From assembly GCA_003755025.1 (NCBI GenBank), contig RJVL01000004.1, positions 372,001-436,000 on the forward strand: 64,000 bases of DNA, read 5' to 3'. Source of the DNA: Diaphorobacter nitroreducens. Its GTDB lineage: Bacteria > Pseudomonadota > Gammaproteobacteria > Burkholderiales > Burkholderiaceae_C. The notes under the pieces are model-generated. The model ran no database searches. It saw nothing but the letters and a program-made list of their open reading frames with translations, and was not told where the DNA came from. Position 1 is the stretch's first letter; every line of letters starts with the position of its first letter. This document shows, piece by piece, positions 53,224 through 62,992 of this stretch. Both the position numbers and the translations under genes were made by a program.

Positions 53224-53234
53224 AGATATTGGTC

Positions 53235-53290
53235 AAAATAGGCTCCAGCGCTTGTCCATCAAGCGCTGGCAGCTCACATTTTTGATAGCA
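53235..53290. repeat. Palindromic repeat between tsaD and the aldehyde dehydrogenase gene
   Basis: CCAGCGCTTG-TCCAT-CAAGCGCTGG (53245-53269), a perfect 10-bp stem with a five-base loop, flanked by AAAATAGG and TTTTTGATAGC. The best stem of all copies; probably also a two-way terminator. Confidence 0.85.
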
Positions 53291-53292
53291 GG

Positions 53293-54744
53293 CTAGAACG
53301 GGTAGTGGCGTGGGGCGGTCTGCACCGTGATCCAGCGCAGTTCCGTGAACTCGCGCACGCCCGCCATGCCGCCAAAGCGCCCCCAGCCCGACTGCTTCAC
53401 GCCGCCAAAGGGCATCTGCGGCTCGTCGTGCACCGTGGGGCCGTTCACATGGCAGATGCCGGACTGGATGCGTGCGGCCACGTTCCAGGCGCGCGCCACG
53501 TCGCGCCCGAACACGGCGGCCGACAGGCCATAGGTGGTGTCGTTCGCGGTGGCGATGGCTTGCTCCACGCTGCGCACCCGCACGATCGCCTTGACCGGGG
53601 CAAAGGTCTCCTCGTGGTAGATGCGCATGGCGGGCGTCACCCGGTCCAGCAGCGTGGCGGGCATCAGCGGGGTGTCGCTTTTGCCGCCGCACACCAGCGT
53701 CGCGCCCTGGCCCAGCGCGTCGTCGATCAGCGCGTTGCAGCGCTGCACGGTGGCCATGTCCACCACCGGGCCCAGCACCACCGGGCCCTGGCGCGGGTCG
53801 CCCAGCGGCAGGGCACGGGCGCGTTCGGCCAGTTGGTGCACGAACGCATCGGCTACAGCCTCGTCCACCACCAGGCGCTCCGTGGACATGCAGATCTGCC
53901 CCGAATTGGCGAACGCGCCAAACACGGCGGCGTTCACGGCGGCATCCACGTCGGCATCGTCCAGCACCACCAAGGGGGCCTTGCCACCCAGCTCCAGCAC
54001 CACGGGTTTGAGGTGGCGTGCGCAGGTTTGCGCGACCAGCCGCCCCACCTTGGTGGAGCCCGTGAAGTTCACGCGGCGCACGGCTGGGTGGGCCACCATG
54101 GCTTCCACCACGTCGGCCGCATCGCCGGGCGCATGGGTGATGAAGTTCACCACGCCCGGGGGCAGGCCGGCGTCGTGCAGCGCCTCGGCAATGAGGCGGT
54201 GGGTGGCCGGACAGGTTTCCGAACCCTTGAACACCACCGTGTTGCCGCAGGCCAGCGGCGTGGCAATGGCGCGTACCCCCAGGATGACCGGCGCATTCCA
54301 CGGCGCCATGCCCAGCACCACGCCGGCGGGCTGGCGCACGCCCATGGCCAGGCTGCCCGGCATGTCGGACGGGATCACCTCGCCGGTGATCTGCGTGGTG
54401 AGGGCGGCGGCCTCCTGCAGCAGGTTGGCGGCCAGGTGCACGTTGAAGCCGGCCCAGGCGGCAGAGGCGCCGGTCTCCGCCGCCATGGTGGCGGCGAAGG
54501 CATCGGCGCGCGCCGTGAGGGCCTGCGCGGCGCGCTGCAGCAGGTCGCGTCGCGCGGCGGGGCCCAGCGCGGCCCACGCGGGAAAGGCCTGGGCGGCTGC
54601 CTGCACGGCGGCCACGGCGTCTTCGGGGGTGGCCGCAGCGGCCGTGGTGGCAATGCGGCCATCCAGCGGGTTGCGGCGCTCGAACGTGGCGCCGCCCGAG
54701 GCAGGCCGGGGCGCGCCGTTGATCAGCAGGGGAAGAGGGGGCAT
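53293..54744 (-). CDS. Aldehyde dehydrogenase, aromatic-aldehyde (salicylaldehyde/vanillin) type
   Basis: 483 residues. NAD(P)-dependent oxidation of an aldehyde to the acid. Catalytic Cys in NSGQICMSTERL, general-base Glu in VLELGGKAPLVV, cofactor loop FTGSTKVGRLVA, and MPFGGVKQSGWGRFGG near the end. FTELRWITVQ at the C-terminus is typical of the salicylaldehyde, vanillin or benzaldehyde dehydrogenase branch. The ATG at 54744 gives MPPLPLLINGAPRPAS; the extension to 54804 is unlikely. No pathway neighbours are present, so the aldehyde is not known. Confidence 0.9.
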   Translation of the reverse strand: MPPLPLLINGAPRPASGGATFERRNPLDGRIATTAAAATPEDAVAAVQAAAQAFPAWAALGPAARRDLLQRAAQALTARADAFAATMAAETGASAAWAGFNVHLAANLLQEAAALTTQITGEVIPSDMPGSLAMGVRQPAGVVLGMAPWNAPVILGVRAIATPLACGNTVVFKGSETCPATHRLIAEALHDAGLPPGVVNFITHAPGDAADVVEAMVAHPAVRRVNFTGSTKVGRLVAQTCARHLKPVVLELGGKAPLVVLDDADVDAAVNAAVFGAFANSGQICMSTERLVVDEAVADAFVHQLAERARALPLGDPRQGPVVLGPVVDMATVQRCNALIDDALGQGATLVCGGKSDTPLMPATLLDRVTPAMRIYHEETFAPVKAIVRVRSVEQAIATANDTTYGLSAAVFGRDVARAWNVAARIQSGICHVNGPTVHDEPQMPFGGVKQSGWGRFGGMAGVREFTELRWITVQTAPRHYPF

Positions 54745-54902
54745 GGGAACTCCTTTGCGAGGGGCGGCCGCGGCGGTGAGGCCACGCGGGCATTTGGCAC
54801 GCAAGGGTAGCAGCGTGCCACGCCACGGGTTCTCCGGTTTTCTTTACAAAAGTTCATCTGCCGCTGGTGGCGCTGACAAGGAGCGCTGTAACAATTGCCC
54901 TC

Positions 54903-56330
54903 ATGTTTGCCGCAGCGCTTCCTTCTCGCTCCCGCCGTCGCCCGCGCGCTTCGGCGCCACTGGCCTTGCTGGCCGCCCTGGTGCTGGCCGGTTGCGCCAC
55001 GCGGCCGCCTCCCGCGCTGGAGGGGGCGGTGGCCGCTCCCGCTGCGTGGGCCGGCCAGGCGGCAGTGCAGGCTGGCGCGGCCGCGACCCCGCAAGACCTG
55101 GCCCAGTGGTGGCGGCAACTGGGCGATGCGCAGCTCACCGGCCTGGTGGAACGCGCGCTGCAGTCGCACACCAGCATGCGCAGCGCACGCGCCGCCGTGG
55201 AGCAGGCGCGTGCCCAGCGCGACGTGCAGGCCGCCGGCCTGCTGCCTTCCGTGAACGCATCGGGCTCCGCCCAGCGCAGCCGCAGCAATGGCAGCACCGG
55301 CAACACTTTCCAGGCGGGACTGGACGCGAGCTGGGAGCCCGACCTGTTCGGCCGCCTGTCCAGCGGCGTGCGCGCCAGCGAGGCCGACCTGCTGGCCGCC
55401 GAGGAGGGCGTGGCCGCCGCCCAGGTGGCATTGGCCGCCGAGGTGGCGGTGAACTACATCAGCCTGCGCAGCCAGCAGCAGCGCCTGCAGATTGCCCAGC
55501 AGAACCTGGCGGCGCAGAGCGAAACTGCGCAGATCGTCCAATGGCGTGTGCAGGCGGGGTTGGCCAGTTCGCTGGCGGCCGAGCAGGCCCGCGCCGCCGT
55601 GGAGCAGACCGCCGCCCAGGTGCCCACGCTGCAGGCGGGCATCGCGCAGGCGCGGCATGCGCTGGCGGTGCTCACCGGCCAGCCGCCCGCGGCGCTGGAC
55701 GAGGCCCTGTCCGCGCACGCGCCCGTGCCCCAACCGCCAGCGGACCTGGCGCTGGCCTTCCCCGCAGACACGCTGCGCCAGCGCCCCGACGTGCGCCAGG
55801 CCGAGCAGCGCGTGCGCGCCGCCTGGGAGCGCGTCGCCCAGGCCGAGGCGCAGCGCATGCCCAGCCTGCGCATCAGCGGAACGCTGGGCCTGCGCGCCCT
55901 CACGCTGGGCGCGCTCACGGGTGGGGGCGCCACGGTGGCGTCGCTGCTGTCCAGCGTGTCGCTGCCGGTGTTTGATGGCGGGGCGCTGCGTGCTCAGGTG
56001 CGCGCGCAGGAGGCTGCGCTGCAGCAGGCGCAGGTGGGCTACGAGGAATCGGTGCTCGGCGCGCTCAAGGATGTGGAAGATGCGCTCGTCGCGCTGCAGG
56101 GCGACCGTGACCGACTGCAGCGCCTGTCCGCCGCGGCCGAGGCTGCGGGCAACGCGGCGCTGTTGGCGCAGAACCAGTATGCGAGCGGGCTGGTGGACTT
56201 CCAGACCGTGCTGGACACCCAACGCACGCTGCTGTCCGCGCAGGACAGCGTGGCCAGTACGGCCGCCAGCGTGAGTACCGACCATGTGCGCCTGTACAAG
56301 GCGCTGGGAGGCGGCTGGCCCGCGCCCTGA
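54903..56330 (+). CDS. Outer-membrane efflux lipoprotein (NodT family) of a MacAB-type system
   Basis: 475 residues from ATG 54903. Basic n-region, hydrophobic ALLAALVLAGC with lipobox Cys, then two OEP repeats (LDASWEPDLFGRLSSGVRAS, PVFDGGALRAQVRAQEAALQ). AAGGAG at 54876-54881 is distant from this ATG (about 20 bases), so a GTG at 54867 or another codon cannot be excluded. It precedes macA and the split macB by 70 bases and probably serves as their outer-membrane channel. Confidence 0.9.
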   Translation: MFAAALPSRSRRRPRASAPLALLAALVLAGCATRPPPALEGAVAAPAAWAGQAAVQAGAAATPQDLAQWWRQLGDAQLTGLVERALQSHTSMRSARAAVEQARAQRDVQAAGLLPSVNASGSAQRSRSNGSTGNTFQAGLDASWEPDLFGRLSSGVRASEADLLAAEEGVAAAQVALAAEVAVNYISLRSQQQRLQIAQQNLAAQSETAQIVQWRVQAGLASSLAAEQARAAVEQTAAQVPTLQAGIAQARHALAVLTGQPPAALDEALSAHAPVPQPPADLALAFPADTLRQRPDVRQAEQRVRAAWERVAQAEAQRMPSLRISGTLGLRALTLGALTGGGATVASLLSSVSLPVFDGGALRAQVRAQEAALQQAQVGYEESVLGALKDVEDALVALQGDRDRLQRLSAAAEAAGNAALLAQNQYASGLVDFQTVLDTQRTLLSAQDSVASTAASVSTDHVRLYKALGGGWPAP

Positions 56331-56400
56331 GCGGCCCCCCAAAAAACCTGCTGAATGACCCGGCGCTGCCGCCCAAGCGGCGCCTTCCCAGGCAAGAACC

Positions 56401-57801
56401 ATGACCGACCAAGAATCCCCAAGCTCTTCCAGCGCCCCCGCTTCCCATGCCGCCGCGGCGGCCCCGCAGCGCCTGCAGGCCCTGCTGGGCGACGGCCTGC
56501 GCCGGCGCTGGTGGCAGAGCATCACCCTGTGGCTGGCCGTGCTGGTGCTGGCCGCCGCTGCCGGCGGCTGGTGGTACTGGCAGGACCGCCAGCGCGCCCA
56601 AGCGGCGCCGCGCTATGTCACGCAGGAGGTGCAGCGCGGGCAGATCACGCTCACCGTGGCGGCCAACGGCACGCTGCAGCCCACGCGGTCGGTGAACATC
56701 GGCAGTGAACTCTCAGGCACCGTGCGCCGCGTGCTGGTGGACGTGAACGACCAGGTCAAGAAGGGCCAGGTGCTGGTGGAGCTGGACACCACCAAGCTCG
56801 ACTCGCAGGTGCTGCGCTCGCGCGCTTCGGTCGCGTCGGCGCAAGCGCGCCTGGCACAGGCGCAGGCCACCATGCAGGAGGCGCGCGCCAGCCTGTCGCG
56901 CCTGGAGGAAGTGGCCCGCCTGTCCGGCGGCAAGGTGCCTTCGGCGGCCGAGCTGGACACCGGCCGCGCCGCCTACGAGCGCGCCCAGGCCGACGAGGCC
57001 GCTGCGCGCGCCAGCGTGCAAGATGCGCGCGCGGCGCTGGCCACCGACGAGACCAACGTCACTAAGGCCTCCATCCGATCGCCGATCGACGGGGTGGTGC
57101 TCTCGCGCGCGGTGGAGCCGGGCAATGCCGTGGCTGCGTCGCTGCAGGCGGTGACGCTGCTCACCCTGGCCGAGGACCTGACCAAGCTGCGCCTGGAGGT
57201 CAACGTGGACGAGGCCGACGTGGGCTCGGTGCGCCCGGGCCAGAAGGCCACCTTCACCGTGAGCGCCTACCCCTCGCGGCGTTACCCGGCGCGCACCACG
57301 CGCGTGGCCTTCGGCTCCACCAAGACCGACAACGTGGTCACCTACATCACCTACCTGGAGGTGGACAACGGCGATCTGAGCCTGCGCCCCGGCATGACGG
57401 CCGCGGCCACCATCACCTCCACCGAGCGCAATGACGTGCTTACCGTGCCCAACACGGCCCTGCGCTTCAAGCCCGCGGGCGCGGCGGGGGAAGCCCCCCA
57501 GGCAGGCCGGCCCGGTGCACAGGGCAGCTCTGGCGCAAGCGCGGGCGGCAGCGGAGGCATCATGTCCCAGCTGATGCCGCGCATGCCACGCCCCTCGGGC
57601 CAGCGGCGCAGCGCGGGCGCGGACGGCAGCCGCGGCGACGGCCCCCAGCGCCAGGTGTGGGTGCTGCAGGACGGCACGCCCAAGCCCGTGCGCGTGAAGA
57701 CCGGCATCAGCGACGGCCGCGTCACCGAGGTGGAGAGCGACGAGCTGCAGCCGGGCATGCAGGTCATCACCGACCAGCTTGCGAGCGGGGCGAAGCCATG
57801 A
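56401..57801 (+). CDS. macA: MacA-like periplasmic adaptor
   Basis: 466 residues. One N-terminal membrane segment ([20 protein letters not shown] near residues 38-58) then an adaptor fold: [20 protein letters not shown], a long coiled hairpin (residues about 120-215) and barrel ([20 protein letters not shown]). A Gly/Ser/Pro-rich insertion (residues about 355-415, including [20 protein letters not shown]) interrupts the C-terminal domain. It links the MacB ABC transporter to the outer-membrane channel and is translationally coupled to the ATPase gene (ATGA 57798-57801). Confidence 0.93.
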   Translation: MTDQESPSSSSAPASHAAAAAPQRLQALLGDGLRRRWWQSITLWLAVLVLAAAAGGWWYWQDRQRAQAAPRYVTQEVQRGQITLTVAANGTLQPTRSVNIGSELSGTVRRVLVDVNDQVKKGQVLVELDTTKLDSQVLRSRASVASAQARLAQAQATMQEARASLSRLEEVARLSGGKVPSAAELDTGRAAYERAQADEAAARASVQDARAALATDETNVTKASIRSPIDGVVLSRAVEPGNAVAASLQAVTLLTLAEDLTKLRLEVNVDEADVGSVRPGQKATFTVSAYPSRRYPARTTRVAFGSTKTDNVVTYITYLEVDNGDLSLRPGMTAAATITSTERNDVLTVPNTALRFKPAGAAGEAPQAGRPGAQGSSGASAGGSGGIMSQLMPRMPRPSGQRRSAGADGSRGDGPQRQVWVLQDGTPKPVRVKTGISDGRVTEVESDELQPGMQVITDQLASGAKP

Positions 57802-58568
57802 TTGCGCCCGCCGATGCGCAACCGCTGATCCGCCTGCGCGGCATCACCAAGGTGTACGGCGAGGGCGCGCTGGCCTTCCAGGCGCTCAAGGGCGTGGACC
57901 TGGACATCGACAGCGGCGACTTCGTGGCCATCATGGGCCCCAGCGGCTCGGGCAAATCCACGGCCATGAACGTGCTGGGCTGCCTGGACCGGCCCACCGC
58001 GGGCACCTACCTGTTTCGCGGCCTGCCGGTGCACTCGCTGTCGCGCGACGACCGTGCGCGGCTGCGGCGGCGCTTCCTGGGCTTCGTGTTCCAAGGCTTC
58101 AACCTGCTGGCGCGTACCTCGGCGCAGGAGAACGTGGAGCTGCCGCTGCTGTACCGCGGCGAGAGCACGGCCGCGCGCCATGCGGCTGCGGCCCGCGCCC
58201 TGGAAGCCGTGGGCCTCAAGGGCTGGGAGCACCACACACCGGCCGAGCTGTCCGGCGGGCAACAGCAGCGCGTGGCGATTGCGCGCGCCATCGTCACCGA
58301 GCCTACGGTGCTGCTGGCCGACGAGCCCACCGGCAACCTGGACACGCAGCGCAGCCGCGAGATCATGGAACTGCTGTGGCGCCTGAACACCGAGCAGGGC
58401 ATCACCGTACTCATGGTCACGCACGAGCCCGACATGGCGCAGTACGCGCGGCGCATCGTGCGCTTCGTGGACGGGCGCATCGAAAGCGACGAGCGCAATC
58501 CGCACCCGCATGCGCAGGTGTCCCGGGAAGCGCCTGCAAGCGCAGGCACGGGGGAGGTGGCGCCATGA
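57798..58568 (+). CDS. MacB-type ABC transporter, ATPase as a separate protein
   Basis: 256 residues: Walker [10 protein letters not shown] near residue 49, signature [16 protein letters not shown], Walker [15 protein letters not shown] and [13 protein letters not shown]. In E. coli the MacB ATPase and membrane parts are one chain of about 650 residues; here they are two genes joined by a four-base overlap (ATGA 58565-58568), with each part complete, so this is a split arrangement and not a frameshift. Powers export of macrolides, peptides or siderophore-like products in related systems. Confidence 0.93.
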   Translation: MIAPADAQPLIRLRGITKVYGEGALAFQALKGVDLDIDSGDFVAIMGPSGSGKSTAMNVLGCLDRPTAGTYLFRGLPVHSLSRDDRARLRRRFLGFVFQGFNLLARTSAQENVELPLLYRGESTAARHAAAARALEAVGLKGWEHHTPAELSGGQQQRVAIARAIVTEPTVLLADEPTGNLDTQRSREIMELLWRLNTEQGITVLMVTHEPDMAQYARRIVRFVDGRIESDERNPHPHAQVSREAPASAGTGEVAP

Positions 58569-59773
58569 TGCTGCTCAACTCTCTGCTGCAGGCGCTGCGC
58601 TCGATACGGCGCAACCTGATGCGGTCCTTTCTCACCGTGCTGGGCATCGTGATCGGCGTGAGCGCGGTGATCACCATGGTCACGCTGGGCAACGGTGCCA
58701 CGCTGGCGGTGCAGGCGCAGATCTCCAGCCTGGGCACCAACCTGCTGCAAGTGCGTCCTGGCCAGCGGCTGGGCCCCGGGGGCAGTGGCGGCGCACCCTC
58801 GTTCAAGGATGTGGATGCCGAGGCCATCGCGCAGCAGATCGGCGGCATTCTGGCCGTGGCGCCCGAGGCGCGCACCAGCGCCACCGTGGTGGCCAACGGG
58901 CGTAACTGGGCCACCAGCGTCATGGGCAGCACCAATGCCTGGCTGCAGACCGGCAACTGGACGCTGGAAAGCGGGCGCGAATTCACCACCGACGAGCTGC
59001 GCGTGGGCGCTGCCGTGTGCCTGATCGGCCAGACGGTGCGGCGGGAGCTGTTCGCCGGCGGCGATGCGCTGGGTGAGCGCGTGCGCGTGCGCCAGTTTTC
59101 GTGCGAGGTGGTGGGCGTGCTGGCCTCCAAGGGGCAGGGCGCCTTCGGCAACGACCAGGACGATCTGGTGCTGCTGCCGCTCAAGACGCTGCAGCGCCGC
59201 GTGACGGGCTCCACGCGCGTGCCGACGCTGCTGGTGTCCATGAAGGATGGCAGCGACCCCGAGCGCGTGAAGGCCAGCCTGACCGAGTTGCTGCGCGAAC
59301 GCCGCAAGCTGGCCGACACCGACGATGACAACTTCAACGTGCTGGACACCAAGCAACTGGCCGACACCTTCTCGGGCACCACGCGCGTGATGACCACGCT
59401 GCTGGGCGCGGTGGCGGCCGTGAGCCTGCTGGTGGGCGGCATCGGCATCATGAACATCATGCTGGTGAGCGTGACCGAGCGCACGCGGGAGATCGGCCTG
59501 CGCCTGGCCATCGGCGCGCTGGAGCGCGAGGTGCTGATGCAGTTCCTCATCGAGGCCGTGGTGCTGGCTGCTTTGGGCGGCCTCATCGGCATCGTGCTGG
59601 CCACGGGCGCGTCGATTGCGCTGGCGCAGGTGATGGGCATCCCCTATGTGTTCCACGCGGGCGTGAACCTGCTGTCGTTCGTGTTCTCGGCGGGCATCGG
59701 GGTGGTGTTCGGCTATTTCCCGGCCCGCCGCGCCGCGCGGCTGGACCCCATCGAGGCGCTGCGCCATGAGTGA
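58565..59773 (+). CDS. MacB-type ABC transporter permease (FtsX domain)
   Basis: 402 residues. One N-terminal membrane segment ([20 protein letters not shown]), a periplasmic domain (about residues 50-270) and three C-terminal segments of the FtsX domain ([33 protein letters not shown]). This is the mechanotransmission type of ABC permease that works with MacA and an outer-membrane channel. It ends the OMF-macA-macB row. Substrate not evident. Confidence 0.93.
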   Translation: MMLLNSLLQALRSIRRNLMRSFLTVLGIVIGVSAVITMVTLGNGATLAVQAQISSLGTNLLQVRPGQRLGPGGSGGAPSFKDVDAEAIAQQIGGILAVAPEARTSATVVANGRNWATSVMGSTNAWLQTGNWTLESGREFTTDELRVGAAVCLIGQTVRRELFAGGDALGERVRVRQFSCEVVGVLASKGQGAFGNDQDDLVLLPLKTLQRRVTGSTRVPTLLVSMKDGSDPERVKASLTELLRERRKLADTDDDNFNVLDTKQLADTFSGTTRVMTTLLGAVAAVSLLVGGIGIMNIMLVSVTERTREIGLRLAIGALEREVLMQFLIEAVVLAALGGLIGIVLATGASIALAQVMGIPYVFHAGVNLLSFVFSAGIGVVFGYFPARRAARLDPIEALRHE

Positions 59774-59921
59774 GGCGCTGCGATGGGGCAGCACCCGGCC
59801 GCGGCGTTCGATGCGGACAGGCGCCGGACTGGACAAGCCGGGACAAGGCCCCACATGCGTCGAACGCGGACGGTTTAGTCGGAGTCTCGCTGTGGTGTGC
59901 CCTGGAAGAGGATCAGGTTAA

Positions 59922-59975
59922 AAATGGGCGGTAGCGCCCATCCGGCAAGCGGTAGTAGCTAGATAAAAAATAGCA
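59922..59975. repeat. Palindromic-repeat variant after the MacB permease gene
   Basis: AAAATGGGCGGTAGCGCCCA, TCCGGCAAGCGGTAGTAGCT, AGATAAAAAATAGC: recognisable order of the element with an altered stem. It lies in the 252-base gap before the convergent hsp20 gene. Confidence 0.5.
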
Positions 59976-59998
59976 AATGGGCGGCCACCCGGCCGCCC
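59966..59998 (-). terminator. Probable terminator of hsp20
   Basis: On the minus strand GGGCGGCC-GGGT-GGCCGCCC (59998-59979) is followed by ATTTGCTATTTTTTATC. The hairpin is perfect but the T run starts ten bases later. Confidence 0.6.
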
Positions 59999-60025
59999 TG
60001 GAATCAGGCGACGCTCTGCGTCTTG

Positions 60026-60421
60026 TCAGTCGATGGCCAGTCGAACGGCGCTGCTCTGCGGCGGCTTCTTGGCCAGCACCAGGGTGAGCACGCCATGTTC
60101 CAGTCGCGCCGTGCTGGCCTGCGGGTCGATGTCCTGCGCCAACTCCCATGCACGCTGCACGCGCCGGGGCGCACCTTCGGCGCTGGCGACGCGCACTTGG
60201 TTGCCTTCGATCGTGACCGCGAGTTGCTCGCGCGACAGGCCTGGCACGTCCAGATGCACGGTGATAGCCTTGTCGTCCTGCTGCACGTTCACGCCTGTGG
60301 CGCGTGCATCGTGCGGCGCGGCGGCGGCAGTGAGCGTGTGGCGCAGGAAGCGTTGCACGGCGGCGTCTCCCACGCGCGGTGCGACATAGGTGGCGTGGCG
60401 GATCACGGGGGCGAAAATCAT
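60026..60421 (-). CDS. Hsp20/alpha-crystallin small heat-shock protein
   Basis: 131 residues from ATG 60421 with GGAG eight bases before. N-terminal 45 residues are variable; the alpha-crystallin domain follows (VNVQQDDKAITVHLDVPGLS, REQLAVTIEGNQVRVAS) and ends with ARLEHGVLTLVLAKKPP, which keeps the AxxxxGVL signature. Holds unfolding proteins in solution. No clear heat-shock promoter was seen upstream. The final IxI motif is not obvious, so oligomer form may differ. Confidence 0.9.
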   Translation of the reverse strand: MIFAPVIRHATYVAPRVGDAAVQRFLRHTLTAAAAPHDARATGVNVQQDDKAITVHLDVPGLSREQLAVTIEGNQVRVASAEGAPRRVQRAWELAQDIDPQASTARLEHGVLTLVLAKKPPQSSAVRLAID

Positions 60422-60612
60422 GTCGGTGGCTCCTGGGTCAGACGCGGCACGGGTCGGCCGCATGGACCGCACATGTGTTTGCGTGCGGTGTTTTTCAAGA
60501 GTGCCCCACCGCGCGGATGGAACGTCGCCTTGCAATGGGTTACAACGAGCGCGCGCGGGAGGGACATCGCTCAGGCTTCACAATGCGGCCCTGCTGCGGA
60601 TTTTTCTAGCTG

Positions 60613-61506
60613 ATGCCCGTGTCTCGATTCCCACGCCTTTCCCCCTTCGCTTCCCTGGGCTGCCGGCTGGGCCTGGTGGCCTGTGCCCTGCTGGCTGGCT
60701 GCGCCCACATTCCCGACACCATGCCCGGCCTGGACCGCAACCTGCAGTTCTCGCCCAACGACTTCGATACCGCCGGCATGCACACGCGCCATATGGCGGC
60801 GCCGCAGGCCAGTACCTGCGAGGCGGCCCGGCGGGCGCTGCTGAGCCAGGGCTACATGGTGCACGTGGCCTCCAGCGACACGGTGGCGGGCCGCAAGTAC
60901 TACCAGCCCCACACCGACGTGCACTACGTCGTGGAGATGCGCGTGGTCTGCGCATCCGAAGGGCAGGGCGACGTGCGTACGTCGGCCTTTGCCAGCGCGC
61001 TGCAGGACCGCTACGTGATCAAGAAGATCAACAACTCGGCGTCGCTTGGCGTCGGTGGCATCGGCTCGGTGTCGCTGCCCGTCACGGCGATCGACGACAC
61101 GCTGGTGAAGGTGGGCAGCGAGACCATCGCCGATCCGCAGTTCTACGAGCGGTTTTTCCAGCTCTTCGAGCAGTTCGTGCGCGCGGCGCCCGTGGTGCCG
61201 GCAGCGCCGACGGTGGCGGCCAAGCCAGCCCTGCACGAGCGCGAAGCCGTGCCGCACGCTGCGGTCGCCGCGACCGTTGCGGCGCAGCCGCCTGCCGCTG
61301 CTGCAGCCGCCACCGCCAGCCCGGCTGCAGAGTCCAGCACCCCCGCGCCCCGGGTTCCAGCCTGGGAGCAACCGCGCACGCAGGCGTCCGCGCAAGCCCC
61401 TCAGCCAGCGCCAGAATCGCAGCCGGCCGGCGCATCCGACGGCGCACCTGACGGCGCATCCGACGGCGCAGCGCCGCCGGGCATCCAGCAGCTCATGGCC
61501 CAGTGA
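60613..61506 (+). CDS. DUF2242 lipoprotein
   Basis: 297 residues. Lipoprotein signal with LLAGCAH (Cys about residue 30), then a DUF2242 domain to about residue 195 (FDTAGMHTRHMAAPQASTCE, YVIKKINNSASLGVGGIGSV, ADPQFYERFFQLFEQFVR) and an Ala/Pro-rich C-terminal tail of about 100 residues. Family members are found mainly in betaproteobacteria; the function is not known. The following binding-protein gene starts 64 bases later. Confidence 0.85.
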   Translation: MPVSRFPRLSPFASLGCRLGLVACALLAGCAHIPDTMPGLDRNLQFSPNDFDTAGMHTRHMAAPQASTCEAARRALLSQGYMVHVASSDTVAGRKYYQPHTDVHYVVEMRVVCASEGQGDVRTSAFASALQDRYVIKKINNSASLGVGGIGSVSLPVTAIDDTLVKVGSETIADPQFYERFFQLFEQFVRAAPVVPAAPTVAAKPALHEREAVPHAAVAATVAAQPPAAAAAATASPAAESSTPAPRVPAWEQPRTQASAQAPQPAPESQPAGASDGAPDGASDGAAPPGIQQLMAQ

Positions 61507-61570
61507 ATTCCATTCTTCGTGAGCCAGCGCGCGGCTGCGCTGCCATCTTTTCCTGCTTGTGCCCATTGCC

Positions 61571-62884
61571 ATGATGATCCTGCCCCGCCGCCATGTTCTG
61601 CGCGCCTGTGCGTTGGCTCTGTCCTCCCTGCTGGGCGTTGCGACGCCACTGGCCGGTGCAGCGGCGCCACCCCAGGGCGCGCCGATCCGCGTGGCGCTGA
61701 TCGAGAGCCTGTCCGGCAGCTTTGCCAATACCGGCGAGGCGGTGTTCCGCAACATCGCCTGGGCCATGGAACGTGTGAACGCGCGCGGCGGCGTGGCACT
61801 GCCCCCTGCGGCGGGCGGGGCGCGGCCGCTGATGCTGGTGCGCTACGACAGCAAGGGCACCAACGAAGAGGCGCTGTCCGCGCTGCGCGCCGCCATTGAC
61901 GGCGGCGCGCGTTTCGTCATGCAGGGCAACTCATCGGCCACGGCCGCTGCGCTCATCGACGCGATCAACAAGCACAACCAGCGCGAGCCCGGCAAGCGTG
62001 TGGTGTTCCTGAACTACTCGGCCGTGGACCCCGCCCTCACGAACGAGAAGTGCAGCTTCTGGCACTTTCGCTTCGACGCGCATGCCGACATGCGCATGGC
62101 AGCGCTCATGGAGGTGATCCGCGAGGACAAGGCCCTGCAGCGCGCCTACCTCATCGGGCAGGACTACAGCTTTGGCCAGGCCGTGCTGCGCGAAACCCGG
62201 CGCCAGCTGGCCGCGCAACGGCCCGATGTCGCCATCGTCGGCGACGAGCTGCACGCCGTGGGCCGCGTGAAGGACTTCGCGCCCTACGCCGTGAAGATCA
62301 AGGCCAGCGGCGCGCAAGCCGTCATCACGGGCAATTGGGGCAATGACCTCACGCTGCTGGTCAAAGCTGCGCGGGAGGTGGGCTACGACGGCATGTTCTA
62401 TACCTTCTACGGCAACGCGCTCGGCGCGCCTGCGGCCCTGGGCGATGCCGGCGTGGGCAAGGTGGTGGCCGTGGCCGACTGGCTGCCCAATCTGCCCACG
62501 CAGGGCAGCGAGACCTTCTACCGTGCCTTCCGCGAGCGCTTTCCCAGCCCGCAGGACGACTATGTGCACATGCGCATGCAGCTCATGGTCGAAGCGCTTG
62601 CGCAGGCCCTGCAGCAGGCGGGCAGTGACGATCCGTTGGCCGTGGCGCGCGCGCTGGAGCATGCCAGTGTGCGCCTGTACGGCCAGGCAGGCGCCATGCG
62701 CGCGCAAGACCACCAGTTCCAGCAGAACCTGGTGGTGGGGGTGATGGACCGGCTGGGCGCGCCCGGCGTGAAGTTCGACGTGGAAGGCTCGGGCTACGGC
62801 TTTCGCGTGGTACGCACCATCGCCGCGGACAAGGCGGCGCAGCCCGCCAGCTGCCAGATGCAGCGGCCTGGAGTGGGTGGGTAA
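61571..62884 (+). CDS. LivK-like ABC transporter substrate-binding protein
   Basis: 437 residues from ATG 61571. Signal peptide (MMILPRRHVLRACALALSSL, cleavage near AGAAAPP), then a type I binding fold: IRVALIESLSGSFANTGEAV, MQGNSSATAAALIDAINKHN, EKCSFWHFRFDAHADMRMAA and YLIGQDYSFGQAVLRETRRQ. Branched-chain amino acid or related organic solute binding is likely. No permease genes are next to it, as with the two similar genes in this window. Confidence 0.88.
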   Translation: MMILPRRHVLRACALALSSLLGVATPLAGAAAPPQGAPIRVALIESLSGSFANTGEAVFRNIAWAMERVNARGGVALPPAAGGARPLMLVRYDSKGTNEEALSALRAAIDGGARFVMQGNSSATAAALIDAINKHNQREPGKRVVFLNYSAVDPALTNEKCSFWHFRFDAHADMRMAALMEVIREDKALQRAYLIGQDYSFGQAVLRETRRQLAAQRPDVAIVGDELHAVGRVKDFAPYAVKIKASGAQAVITGNWGNDLTLLVKAAREVGYDGMFYTFYGNALGAPAALGDAGVGKVVAVADWLPNLPTQGSETFYRAFRERFPSPQDDYVHMRMQLMVEALAQALQQAGSDDPLAVARALEHASVRLYGQAGAMRAQDHQFQQNLVVGVMDRLGAPGVKFDVEGSGYGFRVVRTIAADKAAQPASCQMQRPGVGG

Positions 62885-62992
62885 TGGGCGGGGTGGTTGG
62901 ACGTTGATGTGGCTGGCCGGGCGCACCTACAGGCCAGCGGCATCCACCTTACGACCAGAGGCTCATGCAGAGCACAACCGATACCACTGGAA

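Noticed and set aside
57798..59773. Frameshift in macB
   Set aside because: ATPase and permease each have complete ends, and the ATGA overlap is the same coupling used elsewhere in the window; split forms are known.
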